Part shown: one piece after another, positions 19,100-28,289 of the stretch
How positions within the stretch are numbered: position 1 is the stretch's first letter
How the letters are laid out: every line of letters starts with the position of its first letter
From: an uncultured Gemmatimonadota bacterium
GTDB lineage: Bacteria; Gemmatimonadota; Gemmatimonadetes; Gemmatimonadales; Gemmatimonadaceae
DNA length: 64,000 bases
Direction: 5' to 3'
Assembly (NCBI GenBank): GCA_902826615.1
Contig: CADEFN010000001.1
Span: 1,178,001-1,242,000 of the forward strand
The notes under the pieces: generated by a model
Databases searched by the model: none
What the model was told of the DNA's origin: nothing
The model's input: the letters and a program-made list of their open reading frames with translations, nothing else
Program-made: the position numbers and the translations under genes

Positions 19100-19146
19100 G
19101 GCGAGACTCTCGTTCCCACCGTCGGCGGGTTAACGAAAGTCTCGCC
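19100..19146. repeat. Long imperfect inverted repeat upstream of htpX
   Basis: The 15-base arms 19100-19114 (GGCGAGACTCTCGTT) and 19132-19146 (AACGAAAGTCTCGCC) pair with a single mismatch, and the enclosed CCCACC/GGCGGG extends the stem around a three-base loop. There is no T tract. It may be a leader structure for htpX or a protein-binding site. Confidence 0.6.
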
Positions 19147-19296
19147 GAGTCTTATGACCCGACCGGACCGTGCGCCTCGCGGGCGCAGTCTTGACGATCC
19201 GGCCGCACGGACTGCCCGTGTGGCTACTCCCTTTCTGACTGAACTTGTACAGAATCGGGCCAGAAAGTTCCCCGTCACCGGCGCTAGATTGACCGC

Positions 19297-19617
19297 GTGA
19301 CGGAGCCCTTCAATCCCCGCCGCCTCTTTATGGGTGCAGCGAAGAAGTACCTTCTGGAAGCGATCGATCGACCTGATCGCCCCGAGGTACCGGAGGAACC
19401 GCCGCGCCTCACCTCCAGAGCCATCGAGAAAACCCGAATGTCCCGACCCCGCGACCGAGTTCTGTCCAACCTCGACGACATGTACCGCGACGCGTTCGAG
19501 CGTGCCAAAGCCACCGGTGATGATGGGCAGATGCAGAGCCTCGACTTCGCCTACCGGCGTGAACAGCTCTACTTCGAAATCCTCCTCGACATCAGAGACG
19601 CGATGGAGAGGCGGTAA
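19297..19617 (+). CDS. Hypothetical protein
   Basis: 106 residues from GTG 19297; ATG 19330 is an alternative. Charged and helical, rich in Arg/Asp/Glu, with no signal peptide or membrane segment (for example LSNLDDMYRDAFERAK, YFEILLDIRDAMERR). No family recognised. Codon use is consistent with coding, and it stands alone between divergent htpX and the amidohydrolase. Confidence 0.55.
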   Translation: MTEPFNPRRLFMGAAKKYLLEAIDRPDRPEVPEEPPRLTSRAIEKTRMSRPRDRVLSNLDDMYRDAFERAKATGDDGQMQSLDFAYRREQLYFEILLDIRDAMERR

Positions 19618-19678
19618 CACTGCCCTCAGCTCGGGTGGTAGCCTCGAGGGTGCCGCTCCAACTCCAGCCCGCCATGTC

Positions 19679-21367
19679 ATGCGCCGATGCGTTGTCGCTT
19701 CCGCAGTGCTCCTGCTGGCCTGCGACATGAGTGCCCGGTCCCCTGATGCTGCCTCCTCGGCCAGCGTGCCACTTCTGGCGGTGGTAAACGCCCGCGTGTG
19801 GACGGGCAATCCGCAGCGTCCCTGGGCAGACGCGATCGCCAGTCGTGATGGCCGCATCATCGCGGTGGGGTCAAGCGCCGAGGTGCGCAAAGTGGCGTCG
19901 GGGGCGACGGTGATCGATGCCAAGGGGCAGATGATTGTCCCCGGGTTCATTGATGCCCATATCCACTTTATTGACGGTGGATTTGGCCTCTCCTCGGTCC
20001 AGCTTCGCGACGCGCGCACAAAAGACGAGTTCATCAAACGCATCGCCGAGTTTGCCAAAACCATTCCCGCCGGGACGTGGATCACCAACGGCGACTGGGA
20101 CCACACCCTGTGGGGCGGTGAATTGCCGGCGCGTCAGTGGATCGACAGTGTGACGCCCAACAACCCGGTGTTCATCAACCGGCTCGACGGCCACATGTCA
20201 TTGGCCAACTCGCTCGCCCTTGCCGCCGGCAAGGTGACGCGCGATACGCCGACACCCGCCGGCGGTGAGATCATCAAGGACGCGGCGGGAGAGCCGACGG
20301 GGGTGCTCAAGGACAATGCGGCGGGGCTGGTCCACTCGGCGCGCACTCCACCGCCGCCCGAAGTGGAAGATCGTGCCGTCGATGCTTCCATGCGGTATCT
20401 GGGATCCAATGGCGTCACGAGTGTGCACGACATGGGGAGCGTGGGGACCCGCGGACCATGGAGCGACTTTGCGGTGCTCCGGCGCGCGCGCGCCTCGGGG
20501 CGTCTCACCACGCGGATCTACTCGGCGGTGCCCCTGTCGGAGTGGGCGACGCTGCGCGACACCGTGGCCGCAAATGGTCGTGGTGACGAGTGGTTCCGCT
20601 GGGGTGCGCTCAAGGGGTTCGTCGACGGCTCGTTAGGATCGCATACCGCGGCGATGTTCGAGGGGTTCACCGACAAACCGTCGGACACCGGGCTGTTCAT
20701 CACCGCTCCCGAGACGTTGTACACCTGGGTGAAGGGAGCAGACAGTGCCGGGCTCCATGTGATTGTCCACGCCATCGGCGACCGCGCCATCAACACGCAG
20801 CTTTCGATTTACGAGCGCGTGGCAAAGGAGAACGGTCCGCGCGACCGGCGCTTCCGCATTGAGCATGCGCAGCACATCGGGCCGAACGACTTCGGCCGGT
20901 TTGCCGCCCTGGGGGTGATTCCCTCGATGCAGCCATACCACGCCATCGACGACGGCCGGTGGGCCGACGCCGTGATCGGCGCCGACCGTTCGTCACGGAC
21001 CTATGCGTTTCGTTCGCTGCTGGATGCCAAGGCCACACTCGCTTTCGGCTCGGACTGGTTTGTTGCGCCCGCGACGCCGCTCGAAGGCATCTATGCGGCG
21101 GTGACGCGTCGTACCCTGGACGAGAAGAACCCGAACGGTTGGGTGCCGGCGCAGAAGATTGGTGTCGAGGAGGCGCTGCGTGCCTATACCAGCGGGTCAG
21201 CCTACGCCTCGTTTGAGGAGAAGGAGAAGGGGACTCTGGAGATCGGGAAGCTGGCCGACTTTGTGATGATCGACCGGGACCTGACGGCGACTCCTTCTGA
21301 GTCGATCAGAGAGGCCCGGATTATGCTAACGGTGGTTGGCGGCAAGGTGGTGTTCGAGCGCAAGTAG
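19679..21367 (+). CDS. Amidohydrolase family 3 protein, predicted lipoprotein
   Basis: 562 residues from ATG 19679, which gives a lipoprotein signal ending LLLACDMS (Cys15). The metal-dependent hydrolase barrel is clear: GFIDAHIHF near the start, GVTSVHDMG, VHAIGDRAI, IEHAQHI, FGSDWFV and C-terminal GKLADFVMIDRD. This is the YtcJ-like group, whose substrates are mostly unknown amides or imines. Exported amidohydrolases of this type are common in this kind of genome. A hairpin directly follows the stop. Confidence 0.88.
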   Translation: MRRCVVASAVLLLACDMSARSPDAASSASVPLLAVVNARVWTGNPQRPWADAIASRDGRIIAVGSSAEVRKVASGATVIDAKGQMIVPGFIDAHIHFIDGGFGLSSVQLRDARTKDEFIKRIAEFAKTIPAGTWITNGDWDHTLWGGELPARQWIDSVTPNNPVFINRLDGHMSLANSLALAAGKVTRDTPTPAGGEIIKDAAGEPTGVLKDNAAGLVHSARTPPPPEVEDRAVDASMRYLGSNGVTSVHDMGSVGTRGPWSDFAVLRRARASGRLTTRIYSAVPLSEWATLRDTVAANGRGDEWFRWGALKGFVDGSLGSHTAAMFEGFTDKPSDTGLFITAPETLYTWVKGADSAGLHVIVHAIGDRAINTQLSIYERVAKENGPRDRRFRIEHAQHIGPNDFGRFAALGVIPSMQPYHAIDDGRWADAVIGADRSSRTYAFRSLLDAKATLAFGSDWFVAPATPLEGIYAAVTRRTLDEKNPNGWVPAQKIGVEEALRAYTSGSAYASFEEKEKGTLEIGKLADFVMIDRDLTATPSESIREARIMLTVVGGKVVFERK

Positions 21368-21388
21368 GAGCCCAGTGCTGCTGGGCTC
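21368..21388 (+). terminator. Hairpin after the amidohydrolase gene
   Basis: GAGCCCAG (21368-21375) pairs with CTGGGCTC (21381-21388) over a five-base loop immediately after the stop. No T tract follows, so termination strength is uncertain. Confidence 0.45.
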
Positions 21389-21473
21389 GCTCTCGGACAC
21401 CTGGTGTCCCTGGCCCCGGGTTCGTCGTCTCAGTAGGACTTCACCTGTCAACTTCAAACCGCCGAGGCTCTCC

Positions 21474-22523
21474 ATGTTTGCCGGATTTCGGTCGTTGCTG
21501 GCGCCTGTCGGCGCTCTTGCGCTGCTCGCCACAACTCCTGTCGCCCTCGCCGAGGGTTGGCGATTTGCCTGGAGGATCTCGGTGACCGAGGCCTCCGACC
21601 CCCGTACCACGCAGTACGGCCAGCCCTCGATGGCCGTGCAGATGGTGCCCGGGAAAATCCGCATGGATTTCACCGGTGAGAGCGGCGCCGGCAAGCAGGG
21701 GAAGGGGTACATGTTGTTCGATGCCGACGCGGGCACCATGGCCCTGGTGAACCCTGACGAAAAAACGGCGATGATGATGGATCCGTCATCGTTAGGTGTG
21801 GCGGCTGGCGCGGTGGGCGGTGTGCTCAAGATGGACGTGACCGACATGAAGTTCGCGGTGCAGGACCTCGGCGCCGGGGAACGCATCCTGGGTCGCGCGA
21901 CACACAAGTACCGCATCACACGCGCCTACACGATGACGATGTCGGTGTTCGGCAAGAAGATGAAGTCGGCCAACGAATCGGTCATCGATGCCTGGATGAG
22001 CAACGAGATGATTGCCGACAAATCGTGGGAAGCATGGGCCGACCGCTTCTCGCGTGGCATGGGCCGCCTGGGTGGCGAGGCCGGTCGCAAACTGATGGAG
22101 TCCGAAAAGGAGTATCCGCGTGGTGTCCCGCTCAAGCAGATCATCAAGAGCACCGACACCGACGACAAGGGGAAGGTGACCACCTCGACGTCGACGATGG
22201 AAATGGTGGAGCTCAAGAAGACCAGCCTCGATGCCGCGCTGTTCGAAATTCCCGCGGACTATCAGGTGGTGGACACCAAGCAGGCCATCGCCGAAACCGA
22301 GAAGGCCATGGAGCAGGCGAAGAAGGACTGCGAGAAGGAGAACGGCAAGGGAAGCGCCGCCTGCGACCCCGCGCAGATCAACATCGATTCGCTCGTGGTG
22401 GCCGCGCGCCAGGGGATGATGGAAGGGCTGAAGGAAGGCGTGAAGGAGGCGGCAAAGGAGTCAGCCAAGGACGCCGTGAAACGCGGCATCATGGGTCGCC
22501 TCAAGAAGCCGGGTGGCGAGTAG
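21474..22523 (+). CDS. Secreted DUF4412-type protein
   Basis: 349 residues from ATG 21474, which starts a signal peptide ending near ALAEG. The central part (about 30-240) has the DUF4412 pattern: strands with MQMVPGKIRMDF, YMLFDADAGTM and KYRITRAYTM, then a LFEIPADYQVVD strand. The last 70 residues form a Lys/Glu-rich amphipathic helix (EGLKEGVKEAAKESAKDAVKR) that is not part of that domain. Likely periplasmic; function unknown. Confidence 0.7.
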   Translation: MFAGFRSLLAPVGALALLATTPVALAEGWRFAWRISVTEASDPRTTQYGQPSMAVQMVPGKIRMDFTGESGAGKQGKGYMLFDADAGTMALVNPDEKTAMMMDPSSLGVAAGAVGGVLKMDVTDMKFAVQDLGAGERILGRATHKYRITRAYTMTMSVFGKKMKSANESVIDAWMSNEMIADKSWEAWADRFSRGMGRLGGEAGRKLMESEKEYPRGVPLKQIIKSTDTDDKGKVTTSTSTMEMVELKKTSLDAALFEIPADYQVVDTKQAIAETEKAMEQAKKDCEKENGKGSAACDPAQINIDSLVVAARQGMMEGLKEGVKEAAKESAKDAVKRGIMGRLKKPGGE

Positions 22524-22552
22524 GCCCACTCCGCGCAGTCACTGAATGAAGA

Positions 22553-22592
22553 AAGGGCCCGCTCTCGCGATCATCGTACGAGGCGGGCCCTT
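22553..22592. terminator. Bidirectional terminator
   Basis: AAGGGCCCGC (22553-22562) and GCGGGCCCTT (22583-22592) pair perfectly. It lies between two converging genes and has A/T ends on both sides, so it can serve both strands. Confidence 0.7.
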
Positions 22593-22641
22593 GTGCTTAC
22601 TCATGGTTTTTGAACTTCGCGCATCTGCCATCTGCCCATCC

Positions 22642-23790
22642 CTACAGCCCCGGCTTTGACTCGCAGGCCTCGACAATCTCGCGCTTGAACCGCCCGGGAT
22701 TCTCCAGAGTGGCAAAGAAGGAGTTCAGGTAATCACGAGTTTCGCCCTGATCGTGTTTGCTCATGCCCGGGACCGCGTCGATCTCGGCCATGATCTCGCT
22801 CTTCTTGTCCAGAAAGCGCTTGGCGGCTTGCTGGTATTGCTCGGCGGGACGACAGGGGCCACGAAAGCGGCGGTCCTGCACCCGACGAATACCCATCCGG
22901 GGATCAGGGGTGGCGTAGTGAGCGCCCACCAGGCCCGAGAAATCAAAATCGTAGGCGAGGGGCATCATTGAGCCGCCGTTAGGCAACTGAAGCAGGCGCG
23001 TGTTGTGCAGCGCGTAGAGGGAGAAGTCGGTGTTGCCGATGGCGTACTCGAAAAGTGAGAGCGCCAGGAGCTGGTCGGCCTGCAGATCGTCAAACAGCGC
23101 CCCGCGCAGCTCCGCAATCTTGCCGCCGGCGCGCCGGGCCAGGTCATTCTCGCTTTCGATGAACATGGCGGTATGCGTCGCCACCGTCTTGCCCGACGCG
23201 GAGTCGACGTACGTCCCGCGCGCAAGGCGGGCACGGAAACTCAGCGGAGTCACCTGATTGAAGACGCGGTAGGCCAGGTACTCCCGGTGCGTGTACCCGT
23301 CATATCGGTCGTCGCCATTCTGGCAATGCGTGCCCAGTTTGATGCCGGACTGTCCCGCAAAGGGCGTGTTCTTGCGGCCGCTGTCCGCAAAGTCGATGCG
23401 GATCGGGACAAACCGGCAGTTGCGCGCCATCAGGCGAAAGTGCCCCCGCGTGCGAAGGGTCACGGGAATACGTCGTTCGGCCCCTGCAGAGTCGGCTACC
23501 ACGAGGGTGCCGGCAAAACGTTTGGTGCTCAGGGTGTCACGATCCTTCGCCAGCGCGCCGTAATTGGCGACAAGGGAAAACTCGATGGGAGCGGTGTCGG
23601 CAAAGAGCGCACGTGTGTTGGCCTTGCGCGCAGTCTTGGCGATTTTCCTTTCACGCGCGGCAGCGCTGTCCGCAGCCGTTCCCCGCGATTTCTCCTGCTT
23701 GCCCTTCTTCTTATCCTGTGCGCCGGCTCCATCGGCCAGCCAGGGCGACGCGAGAAGCGCCAACACAATCATCCATCGCACCGTCCTCAT
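22642..23790 (-). CDS. Secreted CotH-like kinase-fold candidate
   Basis: 382 residues with a signal peptide ending at AGAQ and a Lys-rich linker (about 25-55). The core has RTRGHFRLMARNCRF, GIKLGTHCQ, and MPLAYDFDFSGLV, which resembles the metal-binding Asp motif of CotH-type atypical kinases. Six or more cysteines are present. The start overlaps the stop of the upstream DUF4956 gene by four bases; CotH and DUF4956 genes often occur together, which supports the call. Kinase activity is not established. Confidence 0.55.
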   Translation of the reverse strand: MRTVRWMIVLALLASPWLADGAGAQDKKKGKQEKSRGTAADSAAARERKIAKTARKANTRALFADTAPIEFSLVANYGALAKDRDTLSTKRFAGTLVVADSAGAERRIPVTLRTRGHFRLMARNCRFVPIRIDFADSGRKNTPFAGQSGIKLGTHCQNGDDRYDGYTHREYLAYRVFNQVTPLSFRARLARGTYVDSASGKTVATHTAMFIESENDLARRAGGKIAELRGALFDDLQADQLLALSLFEYAIGNTDFSLYALHNTRLLQLPNGGSMMPLAYDFDFSGLVGAHYATPDPRMGIRRVQDRRFRGPCRPAEQYQQAAKRFLDKKSEIMAEIDAVPGMSKHDQGETRDYLNSFFATLENPGRFKREIVEACESKPGL

Positions 23791-24824
23791 CGTTCCTCCG
23801 CCGTCACGTCGTGAATGATGCCGTCACCGTCCTGCTTGATGAGCGCGGCGAGTTCTGGCAGTGTCAGACCCTTGCGCGTGCGCACGCTGAAGGTGAGGCG
23901 GGTGCTCCCATCCATGAACTCGGCCCGGTTGAACTCGAACCGCTTGGTGCGCTGACCAAGGATCCGCTCCGCCACCGGACGTCCCGTGTCGTCAGATACA
24001 AGGACCACAACGCTCGCGTCCCACTTGGGCGCTTCGGATTCCACCTCGGCCTTGCGCTTCCGCACGCGCATCGAGAGGGCGTCGAGTTGTGCCGGAGAGA
24101 GCTGACCGAGCACTTCGCGGTCGACGCGAGCCACAAACTGACTGGTGCGGTTGGCAATGGCGATGGCACGCTGCAGGCGTTGTTCGGCGCGGGCGCCCTC
24201 GAGGGCTGGTGGCGTGCGCCCGAAATCCGAGTACCAGAGCCCGAGCGCAATCACACTGAAGAGGAATGACAGCGCGGCGGCAAACTCCAGATGGACGCCA
24301 CAGGCCAGGCCGAGTGCGCTCACGGCAAAGATGAACACCGCATCGCGGGAGTCGTCGAGGGTGGTGCGAAAGCGCACCGCGGCCACGATGCCCGCCAGCG
24401 AAAAGGCGAGTCCGACGTTGTTGCGAACCAGGAGTGACACAGCGGCCACAACGGCGGGGAGGAGCACGATGGTGTGGACCACCGACTGCTGGAAGCCCTT
24501 CTTTTGGCGCGTGTGCATGTAGACCCACGCCAGCGGAAGCGACAGGGCAATCGCCATACTCCCCACGAGGAGCGCGAGGATCGCCATCTCATGCGATCCT
24601 CCGATTGGTCCGGTGACGGCCGGGGTGAGGGGAGCGCTCAGGTCTCCGGTAGGCTGGGCGCCACCGAGTACCGGGCCGAGGTTTCTCGCAAGAAAATCAC
24701 GCGGCCCCGGTGGGAGCAGATTCCATGTGCTCCAGCCGACAGCAAAGACCGCGAGGTAGTACGCAACCAGGCGGGTGATAATGCTGCCCAGGGCGAGGCG
24801 AAACCAGGACGGAGATCCGGCCAT
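23787..24824 (-). CDS. DUF4956-family membrane protein
   Basis: 345 residues from ATG at 24822-24824. About five membrane helices in the first 200 residues (LVAYYLAVFAVGW, MAILALLVGSMAIALSLPLAW in parts, VVHTIVLLPAVVAAVSLLV in parts) with the family motif around NVGLAFSLAGIVAAVRFRT, then a soluble C-terminal domain of about 130 residues. DUF4956 proteins occur next to polyphosphate-polymerase and CotH genes. Its partner here is the overlapping downstream CotH-like gene. Confidence 0.8.
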   Translation of the reverse strand: MAGSPSWFRLALGSIITRLVAYYLAVFAVGWSTWNLLPPGPRDFLARNLGPVLGGAQPTGDLSAPLTPAVTGPIGGSHEMAILALLVGSMAIALSLPLAWVYMHTRQKKGFQQSVVHTIVLLPAVVAAVSLLVRNNVGLAFSLAGIVAAVRFRTTLDDSRDAVFIFAVSALGLACGVHLEFAAALSFLFSVIALGLWYSDFGRTPPALEGARAEQRLQRAIAIANRTSQFVARVDREVLGQLSPAQLDALSMRVRKRKAEVESEAPKWDASVVVLVSDDTGRPVAERILGQRTKRFEFNRAEFMDGSTRLTFSVRTRKGLTLPELAALIKQDGDGIIHDVTAEER

Positions 24825-24949
24825 TTGGGGGAGGAAAGCTGGGGAGAACCTACCTATCGATACTTCGCGGCGGGAGCCCGTGACTGACCCTGAAGCGCAG
24901 CGGAGCGCCGGCGTTGTGGCAAACGCGGCGTGACGGAGTCGCGAAACAG

Positions 24950-24979
24950 AGCGCCCCGGCCTTTTTGGCCGGGGCGCTT
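24950..24979 (-). terminator. Intrinsic terminator
   Basis: Arms of 11-12 bases (GCGCCCCGGCC and its complement) flank a loop of five T. It follows the small membrane protein gene 25000-25206 on the minus strand and precedes the DUF4956 gene. Confidence 0.65.
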
Positions 24980-24999
24980 CTACTGACGAGCCGGGTGAG

Positions 25000-25206
25000 T
25001 CAGCCCAGGGTCGAAAGAGCGACCCAGACGGCCGCCGCCCCGACGAGCAACGCAATCATCAGGCGTCGCTGTTGCTCATGCTTCGCGTTCCGCACGCGAT
25101 GATAGGTAACCGTGTGTGTCCCGATCATCTCAAAGATCCGCTCGCGCTGCGCCTCATTCACCCACATGCCATCCTGCTGTCGCAGACTTCGTGCCCAGAC
25201 GTTCAT
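25000..25206 (-). CDS. Small single-pass membrane protein
   Basis: 68 residues from ATG at 25204-25206. A soluble N-terminal half (RQQDGMWVNEAQRERIFEM) is followed by a basic stretch and one C-terminal membrane segment (MIALLVGAAAVWVALSTLG). This is a tail-anchored layout. No family recognised. It is followed by a strong hairpin, which supports a real transcription unit. Confidence 0.5.
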   Translation of the reverse strand: MNVWARSLRQQDGMWVNEAQRERIFEMIGTHTVTYHRVRNAKHEQQRRLMIALLVGAAAVWVALSTLG

Positions 25207-25529
25207 CGCTCCTCCTCGCTCAGTTTCCGCCGACGCCCTCGCCGGCATACGCATGATGCCATCATCCCAACCCGGAGAAAACTCGGAGAACCCCGAGTCA
25301 GACGTCTGATCGGCGCCAAATCGCCTGGAATCCCGACATCAGGGTGGGGTGGACGAGGCTGCGCCAGTTCCGGTCGAGCACCGGGCTGACGGCGCACGTT
25401 GGCACTATGAATCCTGGGGCCGCCAGAAACCGAAGCGCTGACGCCACACCACACACCGCGATCCAATCGTCGCTGGCCCACGTTCCGGCGCCAAGAGATT
25501 GCCCGGAGCGTGACAGGCCTGGAGGCGCC
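25207..25529. other. Intergenic region with two inverted repeats
   Basis: No convincing gene. It holds a 12-base perfect palindrome TCAGACGTCTGA (25298-25309) and, next to it, ACTCGG/CCGAGT (25281-25286/25293-25298). These may be operator or terminator elements. The long frames read through this region look like shadows of the flanking minus genes. Confidence 0.45.
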
Positions 25530-25922
25530 CTACTGAGGCTGCCGGCTTTCCTTGGGCATCGCGCGCACCGAACGGGCGACCAGGCCAATCCCGCCGGCCA
25601 GGAGCCCGAGGATCATCAGGGTGTCGAACAACGACGTCGGCGCAAAGAAAATGTTCAGGTTGACGATGATGCCGGCGAGGATGATCAGCATGCCTGCGCT
25701 GGCAAGACCCCACCCCAGCCTGGAGCGTCCGTCGAAAAAGAGAAAACCCACGCCAACCAGCAAGGGCAACAGCGACAACCCGAAGGCGTTCCGTCCTCCA
25801 AACTGCCAGTAGCCGCTGGTGACGGTCACCCGCGAGAGCAGCAGGTAACCACCACCGATGACCATGGCGAGGCCCCCGAAAAAGGTGCCCAGCCCGCCCG
25901 ACGTCCCGCCAGCGCCACGCAT
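25530..25922 (-). CDS. Four-helix membrane protein, hypothetical
   Basis: 130 residues. Four hydrophobic segments (FGGLAMVIGGGYLLLS, LLPLLVGVGFLFF, GMLIILAGIIVNLNIFF, LMILGLLAGGIGLVA) with Gly-rich packing. No motif for a known transporter. Its ATG overlaps the stop of the E1 dehydrogenase gene by one base (TGATG), so it is co-translated with it. No link in function is evident. Confidence 0.65.
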   Translation of the reverse strand: MRGAGGTSGGLGTFFGGLAMVIGGGYLLLSRVTVTSGYWQFGGRNAFGLSLLPLLVGVGFLFFDGRSRLGWGLASAGMLIILAGIIVNLNIFFAPTSLFDTLMILGLLAGGIGLVARSVRAMPKESRQPQ

Positions 25923-28030
25923 CAGAAGCGCACGATCTCGCGATAGGCCGTGAGGAAGTCGTCAATCTGCGGCAGAATGGCGTCTTCAAGTTGCGGCGCG
26001 TAGCCGACGAAGGTGTCGGTCGACGCCACCCGACGCACCGGGGCATCGAGCCACGGGAAGCAGTCGTCGGCGACGCGAGCGGCGATTTCGGCGCCGTAGC
26101 CCCACGACATCGAGTCCTCGTAGGCCACGATCACGCGATTGGTCTTTTTCGCCGAGGCGTAGACCGTCTCCTGATCCCAGGGTGAAAGGGTGCGGAGATC
26201 GATCACTTCGACGGAGACCCCTTCGTCGGCGATCTGGTTGGCGGCCGCCAGCGCGCGCTGCAGTGTGGCGCCGTACGTCACGAGGGTGACGTCGGTGCCC
26301 GGTCGCACGATCTTCGCTTTCCCGAAGGGGATCATGAAGTTGGCGCCGGGATATGCTGCCTTGTTGTAGGTCTGGCGGTAGAGATGTTTGTGTTCGAGAA
26401 AGATGACCGGGTCTTCGCAGCGAATGGCCGTGCGCATCAGGCCATTGGCGTCGAGCGCCGTGGCCGGGCAGACCACCCGCAATCCCGGGCAGTGCGTAAA
26501 GAGCGAGGCACCAGTTTGTGAGTGGTAGATGGCGCCGCGGATATAGCCGCCGTACGTGGTGCGAATCACCACGGGCGAAGAGAAGTTGTTGTTGGAGCGC
26601 CAGCGCATGGTCGCGAGTTCGTCGCGAATCTGCATGTAGGCAGGCCAGATGTAGTCGAAGAACTGCACTTCGACCACCGGCTTGAAGCCGCGATGCGCGA
26701 GGCCGATGGCGCGACCGACGATGTTGGCCTCGGCAAGGGGCGAGTTGTAGACGCGGTCGGAGCCGAACTCCTTCTGCAGTCCGTGGGTCACCTTGAAGAC
26801 GCCACCCTTGCCCTTGACCTTGCCCATGTACTGGTCGCGGGAGACGTCGGCCACGTCCTGTCCAAACACGATGATGCGTGGATCGCGGCGCATCTCGTCG
26901 CGCATGCAGGCGTTGAGCAGGTCGACCATGGTGGTTTCGCCGCCACTGAACTGCGGGTCGTCCTCGGTGTCGAACTGCTCGCCGGTGGGATCGACGTCGG
27001 GCGAATACACCGCGAAGTGCACGGTGGAGGCGTCGGGCTGCGGCTGGCCGAGTGCATCGTCGGTGGCGACGAGGACTGCGGCGTCGACGGCTTCGCGAAT
27101 GGCGGCGAGCTCCTCATCGGTCGCCAGCCCTTCGGCGATCAGCCAGCTGGGAAAGGTGGTGACCGGGTCACGCGAGGCGTCGGCATCGCGTTCCTCGGCG
27201 GGACGATACAGCACCTCGTCGTCGGAGAGCGAGTGCGAATAGGGGCGGATCACATGGGCGTGCACGAACGCCGGGCCCTTGCCCTCACGGGCGTGCTGCA
27301 CGGCACGCTGCATCGTTTCGTAGCTGGCGATCAGGTCGCAGCCGTCCACTTCCTGGATATAGAGGCCGGGGAACCCCGTCACCAGCTTCGAGATCGAACC
27401 GCCGGCGGTGTTCACCTCCACCGGTACCGAGATCGCGTACTGATTGTCCTGGATACAGTAGACAATCGGCAGCTTGAGGTTGCAGGCCGTGTTGAGCGAT
27501 TCCCAGAACTCCCCCTCGCTGGTGGTGCCGTCGCCCGACGAGACGTAGACGATTTCGTCGGCGCGGAAGCCCTCGGACATGCGCAGTGCCTTGGCCTTGG
27601 CAATCCCCTCGGCACAACCGACCGCCTGCAGAAACTGTGTGCCCGTGGGCGACGAGGCCGTGACGATGTTGAGCGCCTTGTGCCCGAAGTGCGACGGCAT
27701 CTGCCGCCCACCCGAGTTGGGGTCAATGGCAGCGCCGACGGCTTCGTAGAGCATTTCCTCGGGCGTCATGCCGAGCATGAGGCAGAGGGCCCGATCGCGA
27801 TAGTAGGTATAGAACCAGTCGTAAGCCGGCTTCATCAGCAGGCCAGCAGCGGTGGTGATGGCCTCGTGGCCGGCGCCCGAGATCTGGAAGAAGATCCGGT
27901 TCTGACGCTTGAGCTGGATCTCCTTGTCGTCGAGCCGCCGCGAGAGGTACATGACGCGGTATGCCTGCAGGAGCTGGTCACGAGTGAGTCCGGCGGTACG
28001 AGGGCGCGCGGCTCGGGTCTGGGTGGCCAT
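25922..28030 (-). CDS. 2-oxoacid dehydrogenase E1, alpha and beta subunits fused
   Basis: 702 residues. The first half (about 15-345) is an E1-alpha subunit with the thiamine-diphosphate motif [10 protein letters not shown] and [13 protein letters not shown]. The second half (about 365-702) is an E1-beta subunit ([39 protein letters not shown]). The order and motifs fit branched-chain 2-oxoacid dehydrogenase E1, with acetoin or pyruvate E1 as alternatives. It would decarboxylate the oxoacid and pass the acyl group to E2 lipoate. No E2 or E3 gene is nearby. Confidence 0.9.
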   Translation of the reverse strand: MATQTRAARPRTAGLTRDQLLQAYRVMYLSRRLDDKEIQLKRQNRIFFQISGAGHEAITTAAGLLMKPAYDWFYTYYRDRALCLMLGMTPEEMLYEAVGAAIDPNSGGRQMPSHFGHKALNIVTASSPTGTQFLQAVGCAEGIAKAKALRMSEGFRADEIVYVSSGDGTTSEGEFWESLNTACNLKLPIVYCIQDNQYAISVPVEVNTAGGSISKLVTGFPGLYIQEVDGCDLIASYETMQRAVQHAREGKGPAFVHAHVIRPYSHSLSDDEVLYRPAEERDADASRDPVTTFPSWLIAEGLATDEELAAIREAVDAAVLVATDDALGQPQPDASTVHFAVYSPDVDPTGEQFDTEDDPQFSGGETTMVDLLNACMRDEMRRDPRIIVFGQDVADVSRDQYMGKVKGKGGVFKVTHGLQKEFGSDRVYNSPLAEANIVGRAIGLAHRGFKPVVEVQFFDYIWPAYMQIRDELATMRWRSNNNFSSPVVIRTTYGGYIRGAIYHSQTGASLFTHCPGLRVVCPATALDANGLMRTAIRCEDPVIFLEHKHLYRQTYNKAAYPGANFMIPFGKAKIVRPGTDVTLVTYGATLQRALAAANQIADEGVSVEVIDLRTLSPWDQETVYASAKKTNRVIVAYEDSMSWGYGAEIAARVADDCFPWLDAPVRRVASTDTFVGYAPQLEDAILPQIDDFLTAYREIVRF

Positions 28031-28175
28031 TGGGATCGGGTGTGGGTCAGGGGAGCAGTGCGAAAGATAGATGCAGGGCGCGCCGTGTGTGGCTCCCGAC
28101 TACTTGAGACGAAGACCGGCGTGGTAGAGTCTCGACACTACCCGCGGAACCTGTGGCGCGGCCGCCGCGGGGAAG

Positions 28176-28196
28176 ACTTTACCTACCTTGTAAAGT
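28176..28196. promoter_or_regulatory. Palindromic operator candidate between E1 and HIT genes
   Basis: ACTTTAC-N7-GTAAAGT is a perfect 7+7 inverted repeat in the 259-base divergent intergenic region 28031-28289. Its AT-rich arms stand out from the GC-rich surroundings. On the minus strand it sits between a possible TTGATT -35 and the E1 start. The binding protein is unknown. Confidence 0.45.
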
Positions 28197-28289
28197 GTTG
28201 TGAATCAACGCGCTAGCGACCCGCGTCAGGATTCGGGAACATGGCACTGTCCATGAACGTGTACCCGGTATCTGTCAACGGAGCTGGCC

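Noticed and set aside
26522..28216. 564-codon open frame opposite the E1 dehydrogenase gene
   Set aside because: The minus-strand gene is unmistakable; the plus frame is its shadow.
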